Origin: Vanessa cardui
Taxonomy: Eukaryota; Arthropoda; Insecta; Lepidoptera; Nymphalidae
DNA: 64,000 bases
Reading direction: 5' to 3'
Assembly (NCBI RefSeq): GCF_905220365.1
Contig: NC_061127.1
Location: 6,944,001-7,008,000 of the forward strand
The notes under the pieces are model-generated. The model had not been told where the DNA came from and did not search any database. It was given only the letters and a program-made list of their open reading frames with translations. The position numbers were made by a program, and so were the translations under genes. This document shows, in pieces, positions 35,937 through 48,220 of the stretch (position 1 is the stretch's first letter; each line of letters starts with the position of its first letter).

Positions 35937-36020
35937 AAATATAAGAAACTTCATTTCTCATTCTCCCTTCATTCTTCACGGATGTAAATCAGTGAGCAAC
36001 CAATGAAGTTTCTTATATTT
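35937..36020. repeat. Perfect 19-bp inverted repeat with 46-nt spacer
   Basis: 35937-35955 (aaatataagaaacttcatt) is the exact reverse complement of 36002-36020. It could be a tiny MITE remnant or a transcribed hairpin. Confidence 0.85.
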
Positions 36021-36049
36021 TTTTTTATTCAAGAAGAATTATAGTAATA

Positions 36050-36236
36050 CTAGAAATCACCCTCTATGCTCGCATTTTACAGTTGGTTAACATGTGTTAA
36101 GCAAAAAAGTAGCTTACATTCTTCCTTGGAGTCTAAATTTGCTTTATACCAAATTTCATCAAATTCGGTTCAGCGGCTTGGTCGTGAAATAGCGACAGAC
36201 AGATACACAGAGTTACTTTCACATTTATAATATTGA
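36050..36236 (-). mobile_element. Non-autonomous Helitron-like element (Lep1 type)
   Basis: On the minus strand it starts TCAATATTATAAATGTGAAAG after A and ends CTAG (36050-36053) before T, 187 bp. The interior 'ctgtctgtcgctatttcac' and 'ctgaaccgaatttgatgaaa' is the usual Lep1-type 5' region. Confidence 0.65.
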
Positions 36237-36405
36237 TATAGGAATATAGATTCGACAGTAAAATATAAATAGGTATTGGACAAAAACCCATATGTGTAAC
36301 ACCGCACCATCCATGTGGCGTGGTAGAATGAGCACCAAGATCTTCAAAAGATTTGTATGATAACCATAAATTATTATATTTGATTGTCTTTCTAAAGCAC
36401 ACCTA

Positions 36406-36530
36406 TCCATACTAATATTTTAAACGCGAAAGTATCTCAGTCTGTATTATTCACGCTTTCACGGTCAAACTACTGAATCGAATTCGATACAATTCGGTAT
36501 AAAGAACTGGTAATCTATAATTGGTATAAA
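36406..36530 (+). mobile_element. 5' part of a Lep1-type Helitron
   Basis: Starts TCCATACTAATATTTTAAACG after A (36405), then 'gcgaaagtatctcagtctgt' and 'ctactgaatcgaattcgata'. The 3' end is not identifiable; it is truncated or decayed. Confidence 0.6.
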
Positions 36531-36640
36531 ATAAAATTAGTCGGCAATGTCATCGTACTTGAACTATCAAATACGTTTTGTAATGTTTTATAATATTTAG
36601 ATAATATCTTTAAGATCTTATAATATATCCATAATATTTG

Positions 36641-36876
36641 ACGACCTCCATGGTCGAGTGGTGTGTACCGGTTTTCATGGGTACGCCACTCTGAGTTCCC
36701 GGGTTCGATTCCCGGCCGAGTCGATGTAGATTGCCATTAGTTTTCTACGTTGTCTTGGGTCTGGGTGTTTGTGGTACCGTCGTTATTCTAATTTCCATAA
36801 CACAAGTGCTTAAACTACTTACATTGGGATCAGATTATTGTATGTGATTTTGTCTCATATTTATTTTTTATTATTT
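36641..36876 (+). mobile_element. tRNA-derived SINE, family 2
   Basis: tRNA-like head with A-box TGGTCGAGTGG (36651-36661) and a perfect B-box GGTTCGATTCC (36702-36712), then a body shared with copies at 60222 and 62085 ('ttccataacacaagtgctta', 'acttacattgggatcaga') and an A/T-rich (TTTA)n-like tail. Internal RNA polymerase III promoter expected. Confidence 0.85.
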
Positions 36877-36879
36877 ATA

Positions 36880-37262
36880 TGCTTACTAATATTATAAATG
36901 CGAAAGTAACTCTATTTGTCTATCTCGCTTTCACGCCAAAACTACTGGACCGATTTAAATAAAATTTTCGTAGATAAATAGTCTAGAGCCTGAGAAAGGA
37001 CAAGGACTACTTTTGTGGAAACAAACAGTGTAACTACAGGCACAAGGGACATAACATCTTAGTTCCCAAGGTTGGTGGTACATTGACGATGTAAGGAATA
37101 GTTAATATTTCTTACAGCGTCATTGTCTATGGGTGATGGTGATCACTTACTATCAGGTGGCCCATATCCTCGTCCGCAAACCTATACCAAAATAAAAGAG
37201 AGATAAGACCTCTTTATATATCAATTAGCAACGTAATAAGCAAAGCCGCGCGTAACAGCTAG
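36880..37262 (+). mobile_element. Lep1-type Helitron carrying a nested family R repeat
   Basis: Left part 'actaatattataaatgcgaa', 'tcacgccaaaactactggac' and 'gcctgagaaaggacaaggac' is Lep1-type; right part 'agcaaagccgcgcgtaacag' ends CTAG (37259-37262) before T. Between them lies a family R segment (37021-37196). The 5' boundary is uncertain by a few bases. Confidence 0.7.
37021..37196 (+). repeat. Family R repeat nested within the Helitron
   Basis: 'gtaactacaggcacaaggga', 'cttagttcccaaggttggtg', 'cattgacgatgtaaggaata', 'tctatgggtgatggtgatca' and 'caggtggcccatatcctcgt' match the copy at 43276 closely. Only the distal two thirds of the family is present. Confidence 0.85.
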
Positions 37263-37695
37263 TTTGTAATATATAAGGATCCTATTTGCGATGAATGCTT
37301 AGGCGTAGTTTTCAAGCGCTTGTTTTTTATAGAAAAATACGATTCAAAATATCATAACTATGAAGTGTTCTCGTGTTTTCATTATTCGTTAATTAATTCA
37401 TTGAATTAGGGACTTATATAATCAATCATGTTTGTTGGCAGCGCTGTCAGTGTTCCGCGGGCTATTTTAATGATAAATAATTATTGATCGAACTGTGAAT
37501 ATGGTAATTCAATTACCATTAAACGGTAATGATCTGTGCGGTGTGCAGCGTAAAATTGGAATTTTAAATATGGGACCGTTCCAGAAAGTTCTCGAATAAT
37601 CCAGGATAACATCGATAAATAATTAGTAAAAAAAGTCATTTTATATCAAGCTTATCTACATGATATTTGATGTCTAAGCCAACGAAGGTTGAGGT
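37263..37695. other. AT-rich spacer
   Basis: No gene or recognised repeat. Confidence 0.5.
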
Positions 37696-38046
37696 GGTAT
37701 AAAATTAGGTCATACCCACTTTAACTCCGTCGGATAAGAATAAGCGATATTAACTTGGCTTCAAGAAGAAGATTCGACCTAAACAGAGTAGGTAGTAACA
37801 TATAAATATTGCAATTAAAATAAAAACTTATAAAATCCGTCCAGGATATAAGAAAACTTATATATCAAAAAAGGTATATAAATTAGGTACAGACCTACTT
37901 TGACTCCTTCGGATAAGAATAGGCGATATTAACTTGGCTTCAAGATTCGACCTAAACACAGTAAGTAGTAACATATAAATATTGCAATTAAAATAAAAGC
38001 TTATAAAAATCTGTCCAGGATATAAGAAAACTTATATATCAAAAAC
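37696..38046. repeat. Tandem duplication, two ~177-bp units
   Basis: Unit 1 (37696-37872) and unit 2 (37873-38046) align along their length, for example 'gcgatattaacttggcttca' and 'tataaatattgcaattaaaa' in both. They differ by scattered substitutions and small indels (a 6-nt 'gaagaa' present only in unit 1). No coding content. Confidence 0.9.
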
Positions 38047-38239
38047 AAAACACTTCTATGAGATATTACATTTATTATTAAAGTTTGACTTGTTGGATTT
38101 ATCGCAAATTCATAGGCTAGACAATTGACAAATAGAGGTAAGATTAAAAGACTATACATAGTACTATATGTACACCGAACACTCTTTAAAAACGATGTAA
38201 TCCAACAGCACATTGATGATCTGATCTGATCTAAGAAAT

Positions 38240-38395
38240 ATTAAACATTCCTTATATCGCCAATGCGCCCTCGTCCTTGAGAACCAAGATGTTTAATTTC
38301 CCTTGCACTTGTTGTTACACTGGATTACTCTTACCATGCAAACTGGAACACAATAAATTGAGTATTGCGGTCTGACGGTTGGATACGTGTAACGT
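38240..38395 (-). repeat. Degenerate family R repeat, reverse orientation
   Basis: 'aaacattccttatatcgcca', 'gagaaccaagatgtt' and 'gttacactggattactctta' follow the order of the reverse copy at 49522. Confidence 0.6.
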
Positions 38396-41300
38396 ACCTT
38401 TAAGAGGCTTTAAGGGCTTACACAAAGTACAATCATTATTACAACACAATTACTATGCAGTTTACGTCCCATATACATTTTTTAAATTGTGCAAATTAAG
38501 GTTACATTTGTTACAAAATAGCCCTTCATGTTAAAGTAATTAAGTAACGTAATTAATTTAAGAATATGAACAAATCAAAAGTCTGTTTAGGTAATCACAA
38601 TTTACATTTTTTTTACTTCGCAATATTTATAACACATAAGTTTAATAACAAATAAAATTAATTCAAAATGCAAATGCAATTTTATTACAATAGCTTTTAT
38701 AAATATTTATATGTATATGTTATATATAAATCGGGTCGTTGAGTCAGATAGTAAGACAATGTGTTAAAAAACACAATAGTATGACATAATTGATTTACAT
38801 AAAATGAAATTGTATTGTTTTTTGAGAGGTGGAAGGAATGTAAAATTTTATTTAAACATAAGTCACTAATAATATTGTATATAATTGCTGAAGATGGTAA
38901 ATGAATAATTTTAATATAATCTACATTTCAATCCTATGAGAGGTTTTAATTGAAACTATCTCATAGAATGACACTACAATAGTGCTTGAAAGAGCCTATT
39001 AGAAAACAGTGCCTATACTTTTTAATTTTAAGAACAGTTCTCGCGACGATTCCCCGGCCTAACGATGACAACCGTAGCCATCTCAAAATGCATCAACCTT
39101 GCCGTGATAAATATCATAAGATAAATTGCAATAGTTAACAATAGCAATATTATTAACTATTGTAAAAATAGCGCAACCTATCCTTATAAATATTCCGTAT
39201 ACATAATTGGTCATACTTTAGATGAAGTAAAACCTTCGAACATATTATTTGGTTACAAAATTATTGTCTTTGCAACGCGTACGTGGTATAATAGATAATG
39301 TGTTTTATGAAAGGTATAACCCTTTTGCAATAAATGTAAGTTGTTAAATATATGCGAGTAATTAAAAACGTTTTATTAAGAAACTCTTCACGGTCTGTAC
39401 ATCAAGTTATTACTGAGAGAATAATTTTAGTTACACATAGGTACGTTGTAAATTTAAATAGTAATAAGTTTGAATGTTGAAATTTAATAATTATTTCGAA
39501 GCTAGTTCTTACATTTTAACGATTTTTACGGTCACTTATAATATTTTTTTGTTAGTAAAAAGGTTCTATATATTTTTTTAATCGCTTGACATTTCCTTCA
39601 AGAAATAAGATCGTAAGGTCGAGTGGTGTCAAAAAAAGCTGTACCTATACAAAGAAAATATTAAAAGGATTATTATGTTCTTAAACAATTTTTTTTTATT
39701 TTATATTTTCATAGACGTGTCGCTCATACCATTCGGTGTACCGTTTGTTTTGATCGAATATTTAGATATGCCTTAACCAATGGGATACGTGTAGATACTA
39801 ACCATGACGTTTATATATATTCTTTTCCTTCCTTATAAATAATATGATTTTTACACAATTTATGAGCCTGAATAGTTATAAGTTACAACCAAAGAAAATG
39901 TAATTAATGACTGTATCCATAAAGTATCGCTTGTGATAAAAACTGTTTTTCTGGAACGCGCTTAGTAGGGGACTAATACTCGAAAAATGGTTTCCACTTT
40001 TCTTCGTTATCACTAAATAAGGGCTCTCAGCTTTTGCGGTGGCTTGCAATACCGCTCCAAAATTTAGCTTTAGTTTATTTATCATAGAACAGTATTTTCT
40101 TTTTATTTGAACTAAAAAGATCAATAATATATTTGTCACATTATGCATCTATGTAATTATCAGTTTATACAAAATAGGAGATGAATTATTTCACAAATAA
40201 AATCCAAATCGCTCCTGTTAACTTTTAACTGCAGAGATAAATAGTATCTCAGTGTTGCCAGTAATATAATTCTAACATACAAATATTTTATTGTTACAAT
40301 ATTAAATTGAAATTATTAGTTTTGAGTGTTTTTAGTAAAGTAACCGATTGTCTTAAGTCAATCGTATACACAAATTATACATACAATACCATTTGTAGTA
40401 TTTTATTATCCACATTAACACGAGTTCACAGAGCATTTGCCCATTTTGTTTTTTTACTATGTCCCGTATTCGCGGTCTCGTATTCGTATGACTGTTATCT
40501 AGTAAATAGCATTTTACCGAGGCTATATTTTATTTTAGCAACTTAAATATCAAAGGAAGAACTTCAAAGTTTTTCTGTGAAAAAAAAATTATATATATCC
40601 GACCTACAGTCATACGTCATTTTGATTAGTTTTTTTTTATGTCTTTTAATTATTATAGTAAAGGTCGAAAATAACTTTCCGAGAATTTGCGATCGTGTTT
40701 TACGGTTAGCTACAAGTATGTTCGTTCAGAATATATCCACGGCTATAAATGATGATGACATCTAAAATGATTCTCAGATATGTTATGTTGTATAATATTA
40801 TACATCGGTAAATGTATTTCCGTAATGCAATGACAAATATCCAGGCAAGTTGACCGTTACGAGGCGTGCCTCAATTCGTGTTGTACCGTTACGTGTATTC
40901 GCAACAGCTCATCATATTAATTGACCTTTTGCGATTGGTATTAATTTTAAATCATGTATTGATGCTGTATGATTGAAATAATTCTCTTATAATTAAAAAT
41001 GCTGGTATATAAATTGTCGATGTTTTGGATTGACAGACTGGTACCAACTTAAAGGACTTGAAGTATTAAACTACTGTTGAACATAACACGGCATTAGTGC
41101 CATTTGGGAATTTAAGGTTTTAAAACGAACATATTAGTATCATTAAAATCTCTTTTTTTTTAATAATTAACTCTACAATTTATATTGTTTTTCGTTTTAT
41201 TATCTATGTTTCGGTGGTAATTTATCAATCATTTGAGTATAGCCACAAAGGTTTTCAATATCAATAAGGAAAACTATATTTTATATTTATCTTTTCATCA

Positions 41301-42795
41301 AATATTTCATAAAGATCCCCACTGCAATTTTATTATATGTATAGATATATGTCCTATGGAATTCTCTGGGGTTGTCCGGCGGAGGAGGGCTATTCACGCA
41401 ACTTATACCGTTTGCCATAAAGTTTAATTAAGAAGAAATTTACAGAATTCTCTCGTAATTATAACACGATATTAGTCCTAGAACAAGTATTAATGTTTTA
41501 TATCTGTTACTGAAACTACTGTATATGAATCTCATGGTAGAAATAATTAAGATCTCAGGAAATAGTCAAAAAAATTTCAAATTGAATAAAAATAAAACCA
41601 GAATACGTATCCAGTGTGTTAATGGTTAATGTTAAAAATGGTTAACCAATCGTTTTTATGACTCAATTTGGGAATTAAATTTTTACATTGAGTACATTTC
41701 AATAAAAAAATATAATTAGCTATATGTTATAAAACTAATTTGTTAAAGGACAACAGTTTCATTAATTTTATTTTACTAATAAATAGCATTTCTTTCTAAA
41801 TTTGTAGAAGAGTTTTGATTTCCACATTGTGTAACTATTGTGTTTCTAATTATGTCAAATGCTTCTCAAATCAATAGAGATTAGGACTAGCTTGATTTTA
41901 ATGATTTTGAATCGTTAAAACAAAATGCTTCATGGCTTGAACTTTAGTACTTATAATTGCGTTATTAATGGTTTTTAACATACTATCTGAGATTATTTAA
42001 TGTATAACAATAAATTGAGTTGCACTACAAAAGAACTGAGACAAATGGGTCATCTTTATTATCTTGATCGTGTGATAGCTACGCTTAACACTCGGCGATC
42101 GTTACTACTTTACTAAGTTAAGTTTAGTAACAGTACACAGTAAGTAGCGTCTATACACAAATAAAAACGTATAATATTATTGAACGATAAAAAAATTGCA
42201 ATCTTATTTGGTTATAGATTTTATTCAACCAAACCAGTGTAGCCAGTATTAATACGAGTTTAAAAATAGAATAAACCTCCTTTTCGATTTAAATAAAAAA
42301 ATATAGTAATTCATTATATGAGAGGAATTCGTTAAAAGCCGCAGGCACCGCCACAGATAACATATTATAATTAACAATTAATTGAGATAAAATCTATTTG
42401 TTTGTATTTATCAATTCTCATGTGAATCACGTTAATATTTTATTTATTATAATTATAATTACATAAGCCGTCGGGACTCATAAATGCTTTTGATGATTTG
42501 TTACTTAATGATGCTATTATTATTTATATAAAATTATTATATTTGTATCAATATTTTATTATGTACGTTACGTTGATATAGCGATTGGATTTAAACGTCA
42601 TTTTGACGATATGCAGACTTTAATATTCATAATGTAAATGTATTTATTCGCATTAATTTTAATATGTCCGTCCAATCCGTAATACGCATATAGAGGTCAA
42701 TTGTTTACAATGACCACAGTCTTGTTCGTTAATGAGGTGTCACCAAACTTTATTTTAAAACAGAAGAAGTTGTCAATTTAGATTTATTATTAACG
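38396..42795. other. Long AT-rich desert
   Basis: 4.4 kb without a recognisable gene, RNA or well-preserved repeat. An imperfect palindrome lies at 38934-38966 (8-bp arms ctatgaga/tctcatag). A weak possible reverse SINE remnant ('gagatgaattatttcacaaa') is near 40179. Short frames are AT-driven. Confidence 0.5.
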
Positions 42796-43073
42796 ATCTG
42801 TGCCCGCGACCTTGTAAGCTTTTGAATATAACAAAAAAATATATTATTGTAGCCCAAGTTACTCCTTATTATATCAGTCATCTGGCAGTGAAAGTACCGT
42901 CAAAATTCAGTCCAGCCGTTCGAAAGATTAGCCGGAACAGATAGACATATAGACAGAAAAAAATTGAAAAATGTTATTTTGGTATATGTACCGTGAGTAC
43001 AAATACATTAAGTAAAAAAGAGCTATTTTAATATTACGAAAAGACACTCCAATTTTTTTATTATATGTATAGA
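42796..43073 (-). mobile_element. Helitron-like family E element, reverse orientation
   Basis: Minus strand: start TCTATACATATAATAAAAAA at 43073, interior 'gttccggctaatctttcgaa' and 'ttttgacggtactttcactg', end '...gcgggcacagatc', where the CTAG end has mutated. It matches 13767-13982. Confidence 0.65.
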
Positions 43074-43275
43074 CATGGCTCATTATGAACTAACTTTGAA
43101 AATTCTGTTTGTAACGTCAACCTGCTTCAATTAAATATGAAATCTGTTCACTCGGTGTCACTTTGCTTGTCTGAATAATTGTTACTCGATAGCGTAGTTC
43201 ATAGTAAAGCTTCTTTGTGAAATGCAGAAAAACCCTGCGTATTTTCCAATACAAGTTAGGTAAGGCTATATTTTT

Positions 43276-43566
43276 TTTACTTGGTGGTAGGGCTTTGTGC
43301 AAGCCCGTCTCGGTAGGTACCACCCACTCATCAGTTATTCTACCGCCAAATAACAGAACTCAGTATTTTTGTGTTCCGGTTTGAAGGGTGAGCGAGCCTG
43401 TGTAACTACGGGCACAAGGGACATAACGTCTTAGTTCCCGAGGTAGGTGGCACATTGACGATGTAAGGAATAGTTAATACTTCTTAATTTAATTGTCTAT
43501 GGGTGATGGTGACCACATACCATCAGGTGGCCCATATGCTCGTCCGCCAAGCTATATCATAAAAAA
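43276..43566 (+). repeat. Family R repeat (~290 bp), best preserved copy
   Basis: Starts 'acttggtggtagggctttgt' with a short GGGCTT...AAGCCC hairpin, runs through 'aggtaccacccactcatcag', 'ttgtgttccggtttgaaggg', 'ggcacaagggacataacgtc', 'tctatgggtgatggtgacca' to 'ggtggcccatatgctcgtcc', and ends in an A-run. The same unit occurs complete in reverse at 49522. It is a common lepidopteran interspersed repeat; possibly a SINE, but I see no clear tRNA head. Confidence 0.8.
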
Positions 43567-43689
43567 GGTAATATATATAATAAAAAGACCTGACCTTATT
43601 TAACCTAAATATTTTTTGTCGCCGTGGCGTCAATACTTATGTAACAGAAACAGTATAAAAGCTCACAGTCGCCCAAATCTCTTCTGTCA

Positions 43690-43825
43690 AGGATAAGAAT
43701 AAACGGCTTATTCCACATTGCTCCACTTTGAAAATGTTTTTGAATCAGAATATATACCGAAATGTGCAGGTTTCCTACATATTGTGTTCACCTAAATCGC
43801 AAACGAGATCAATAAAGCATATAAA
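43690..43825 (-). mobile_element. Degenerate Metulj-like SINE in reverse orientation
   Basis: Reverse-complement blocks 'ggcttattccacattgctcc', 'gtgcaggtttcctacatatt' and 'gtgttcacc...gcaaacgaga' are in family order. Confidence 0.55.
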
Positions 43826-43843
43826 AACTCGACATTGTTAGCC

Positions 43844-43873
43844 GAATGAATGAGGAACCGTCCTCATTCATTC
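43844..43873. other. Perfect 13-bp stem hairpin, 4-nt loop
   Basis: Arm gaatgaatgagga (43844-43856), loop accg, complementary arm 43861-43873. Confidence 0.85.
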
Positions 43874-44150
43874 TACAGCACGTAGTGATCAGTGTAACGT
43901 TATTGCAATTAATCTAAGGTATAATACGGATAGTGTTCACTGACCGTAAAGATTGTTTTCTCTGCGCACGGGCAGCCAAGAACTGAGACAGGTGCCACTT
44001 TCATCCGGCGCACGAGCGTGCCGTGACGAATTAAACGAATTATAGCAAAAACTTATTGAATCGTCCGAACTTTTTCATGTCTAACAAGTTGGTCAAATGA
44101 CGTATTTCATTTCCATATTGATACTTTTGTCTTTGCTTTATACTTACTGA

Positions 44151-44465
44151 CAGCCGAGATGGCCCAGTGGTTAGAAAGCGTGCATCTTAACCGATGATAG
44201 CGGGTTTAAACCCAGGCAAGCACCGTTGAATATTCATGTGCTTAATTTGCGTTTAATTCATCAATTCTCGTGCTCGATGGTAAAGGAAAACATCATGAGG
44301 AAACCTGCATGTGTCAAATTTCATCGAAATACTGCTACATACATGTGTATTCCACCAAACCGCTTTGAAACAGCGTGGTGGAATATGTTTCAAACCTTCT
44401 CCTTAAAGGGAGAGGATTTCTTAGCCCAACAGTGGGAAATTTACAGGCTGTTGTTGTTGTTGTTG
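44151..44465 (+). mobile_element. Metulj-like SINE, near full length, (TTG)n tail
   Basis: 'cgagatggcccagtggttag' head, 'gcgggtttaaacccaggcaa', 'gaggaaacctgcatgtgtca', 'acagcgtggtggaatatgtt', 'gcccaacagtgggaaattta' and a tail of five TTG units. Minor divergence. The 97-codon frame inside is a by-product. Confidence 0.9.
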
Positions 44466-45270
44466 AGTAAATATTGGTCGTTCCATTTATTTATAAAATA
44501 TGTACTTATGTATAATTAGGAAATCTCTGTACAAACGATTTTTAGTATCTATTTTTTTTTTAAAAAATATGAAACTCGATGGAGATATAAAGCATAAATA
44601 TTTTTGTTTCTATTTTTATTTATTAGCGTAACCTCATTGCATTTACAAAACATTTTGAACCGTTATTTCATTTTTTAATTACGTTCCGCTACGCTTGTGC
44701 TTATAGGCTGCAATGCCTTCAAAGTGTTTTGACATAAATATTTTTTAATCACTTTGGAAATTATGGAACCATTAAAGAGATAATTTCAACAATATATCAT
44801 ATTAATTCATAGCAGAGATCAAGATAACGAGAAGAAATACTGGGTGAAAGGGGTATTTGAAAGGACCTGTAGGTACCTAAGAGGCAATCATCATGTATTC
44901 CAGTCTGAAAACAATAAAAAAAAAGAAAAAGGGATCAAATTTGTGTATATCTGTGTGTATCTCGTGGGGCTTTTATTGTAGTTATATGGTTATCGGTTGC
45001 TCAATTGCCAAGAAAGGTTCAATGACAATGAATTGTGTTTACATTCGTTATGTTTTCGTGTATACGGCTGTAACTAACTCTGTATTTAATTGTATGTCTA
45101 ATTTGATACTTATCTTCATTACTTGCAAGACATTAAGTTTGATACAATAATGTTATTTGTGTTACTTCGTGATTTTGACCTATTTTCTTGGAAGTTTAAC
45201 CTACTTGCAGGCGATTATAGTGAACAGTGCTATTTTCTAGTATTCGACAATTTTTAATAGAAGCACGCAA
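44466..45270. other. AT-rich non-coding sequence
   Basis: An 85-codon frame at 44893-45150 is Cys/Ile-rich and not recognisable. No other content. Confidence 0.45.
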
Positions 45271-45350
45271 GTTTTTAATAGGCTGACCTGAAGTCTTGAA
45301 CTCTGGACCTACGGATCTAACCGAACCACTTCACCAAAGAGGAAGTCATA
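45271..45350 (-). mobile_element. Degenerate tRNA-headed SINE remnant
   Basis: 'gctgacctgaagtcttgaac' and 'cgaaccacttcaccaaagag' parallel the better copy at 5985-6131, read on the minus strand. Confidence 0.35.
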
Positions 45351-45950
45351 ACGGAGCAATTTTTCGATTTATATTTTTAAAATATTAATACGTTAATTAT
45401 AAACAACTACTAACAAAACGATTTTTCTTTATATTTAAAAATAAACGGTAATTTGAGAATACCGTGTTCGATAACACATATTAAGATTTTTAAAATAAAA
45501 CTGTTACTATTTATTATATTTGTTTAATTTCGTCACATGTGTTATGATGCACGCGTTAAAATATTCTTAATTACAAGGAAATGATCAATACAAATTTATA
45601 AATAAACTAAAATCAAAGGCGATGAGATAATCGATACAATAGGTATTATTTCCGACCTTGACGTTCACTTGCTAAATCAGTTTCGAACTCACGATTCTTC
45701 AAGACTGTTGGTTCAAAATGTGATAATGGGTTTAGTCAGCACGAGTTTTGAGAGACATGAGAATATTTCGTATAATACAATCGTCGGAAATATTTAATTC
45801 CTGTTTGATTTTGTTTGGACAGAAGAGTGCTTGATATTGAAAACAACGAAATAAATACCTTTTGCGGTCAATACTATAAAGTAATTGTATAACAGAATTA
45901 TTAAAATAATTTATTTTAATTGATATTTGTATAATTACTTAACAGTTTTT

Positions 45951-46150
45951 TCAGTTGACATGGCCAGTTGTTAGAATACGTATATGTTAACAGATGATTA
46001 CGGGTTCAAATCAGAGGAAGCACCTCTGAATTTTCACAAGTTCAATTAGTCCTTATAGTATAAGGAAATCAGCCGAAAAATCACTTATATTCATGTATTG
46101 GAGCGTGGTGGAATAAGTGTGACATTGACATTGGTGAATTAACAGGCTGA
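45951..46150 (+). mobile_element. Degenerate Metulj-like SINE
   Basis: 'gacatggccagttgttagaa', 'gatgattacgggttcaaatc', 'gaagcacctctgaattttca', 'ggagcgtggtggaataagtg' and 'aacaggctg' are in order, with internal deletions. Confidence 0.7.
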
Positions 46151-47389
46151 TTTCATAATTGCTCTCTTTCTGTCAGTATTGATTTGACATTCGAAAGAAG
46201 AAGACGCAGCATATTTTAACCACGTACCCTCTAAAAAATATTAAAGCCGTCGGAGTTAAATGGATATGGCGTTTTATTAAGATGAATCAATAAAGTCGAT
46301 TGCAGCAAAACTATTGCAATGGTGGAAATGAATAGAACTTTGAATTCTGACTCAGCAATTGAAGAGAAATCTGCGTTTATTATTTCATAACCCTCTATGC
46401 TATTTATTTGTAAAGACTTTCATAACTAATTGATGCATTTGATTCGATTTTTACCGGTTCTTTTGTTTGGATATAACCGGCAATATCTCCTCGTTTGATT
46501 GATGTTATAAGCTTCTAAAGTTATGATTGTAAATTGCGAAGCCGTAAATTTTTCTGTGTATTTCAATATTTATATTTCGAGAAAGGATACATCCTAACTT
46601 TGGTAAGGTAATTGTTCCCATTTTAAAAACCATGTAAGCACCATTTCAATTTCAAGGTATTATATAAAGGTTTAAGGTTAATAAAATAATGTGTATTTTA
46701 AAATTCATATTTTATAGTTTGCATTTAACATTCATAAAATAATCTGTGTCCTCTTGGCTCAAATAAAAGGCTCAAAAATATATTTTAATATAATATCAAA
46801 TAATGTAGACAATAAAACAATGGAGTTATTATCATCGGTTGTCATGTTTAATTGAAAATATTAATTTAATAATAGTATGTTCAACTTATGTATAATATTT
46901 CTTATTTATATTTCCAACTGCATTGATTGATTTACTGGCTAACTGACAAGGCTCGGACCAATAAAAAGTTAACGAGTTTTCAGTCAAGAAATTCGCAGTG
47001 GTAAAGTTTGGAAGTTGGTATTAACACTTCCATCCGTCGAAAAGTAAGTAAAGCTCTCCATCAGTTTTTTCGGATGCAGAAATGCAGATCTTTTTATTTG
47101 AGTAAGTCAATAGTGAGTGCAATTGTACTCACGAAATTACTGATACTGAGCCCTATAATATCAATTGCACAGTTGGTTTGACTATGATGTTGAGAACGAC
47201 CGCGGTGACCGAAATCAGTAATCAAGACAAAAAAATTTACTATGTGTCTTTTAGTTACTATGTCAAATTACATCCATATTTTTGGGAGTCGAATATAATG
47301 ACGAGGAATTATGAAAATTTGATAATAAAATAAGCTAAATATGGCTATACCTATGAAAATATGACTATACTTACTTGAAATTAATCAAT
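46151..47389. other. AT-rich non-coding sequence
   Basis: No gene or confident repeat. A fragment near 46440-46550 is mixed in composition and unassigned. Confidence 0.45.
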
Positions 47390-47570
47390 CTTTATCTATT
47401 CTACCGGATCAAGAACATAGGCTACATTTTTTAATTTACACCTCTAGGGATAAAAGTAGGTGTTCTTGATCCGAACTCAAACTATCTTTAAACCAAGTTT
47501 CATCTTAATTGGTCAAGCGTGAAGAGGTAATACAAAAAGTTACTTTCTTATTTATAATATAACTAATGAT
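47390..47570 (-). mobile_element. Probable degenerate Lep1-type Helitron with a 13-bp internal inverted repeat
   Basis: The minus strand reads 'tattataaataagaaagtaa', 'aagatgaaacttggtttaaa' and 'gatagtttgagttcggatca', the usual Lep1 5' order. An exact 13-bp inverted repeat (47405-47417 and 47461-47473, cggatcaagaaca) could form a hairpin around 43 nt. Confidence 0.45.
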
Positions 47571-48220
47571 TTTTAGTTATTGCAACTAATATAGTTGCCA
47601 GATACATTGACTTATGTTCATGACATACATAGCATATTTGCATGAAGTTAAATATTAAGGTTTTGTTCGTATAAATAATAATTATTTAGGAATCATTCAT
47701 TATACGTTATATACTATTAAGCGTTCATTATAAACTCTACTTTCTAAATCGATAAGTGAATGAATTTAGATACTTTGTAATGTGAAAGTAAATTAGTGAG
47801 GATCGATCGAAGTGCTAAATGAATCTAGTCTAATCAAGTCTAATTTCATTTTATAATAGCTATTAATTTAATATGTCTCAGTTATGAGATAATTTATAAG
47901 AAGGCCGAAATATCGCATGTAACAGAACACGTAGATGTTAAGCTGGTTTAATTCCAGGTAAGAAAGAAAGAAAGGACAGTTTATTTAGTACATGGCACAA
48001 TTATAAAAAAAACTAAAATAAAGAATCCTGACAAATAGAAAATAAAAAAGTAAATAACTCAATCTACAGAAAAAGTAAATGAAATATTAAAAAAACGAGA
48101 TTTGGTAAGCGATAATAGCATTTGTGTCCTAAATAAGTGTACCATTCAGCTCCCAAGTTGGGTTGCACAACCTTAATGCTGGTTTTCAATGGTACCCCAA
48201 GGATCATTGAGTTTTCATTT

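Noticed and set aside
35937..36020. Full-size DNA transposon
   Set aside because: The 46-nt spacer has no coding capacity and I saw no target duplication or second copy; left as an inverted repeat.
36641..36722. Possible functional tRNA gene
   Set aside because: A- and B-boxes are good but the sequence continues into a SINE body and no full cloverleaf or acceptor stem forms.
47920..47960. SINE fragment ('gaacacgtagatgttaagct')
   Set aside because: Too short and diverged to separate from chance.
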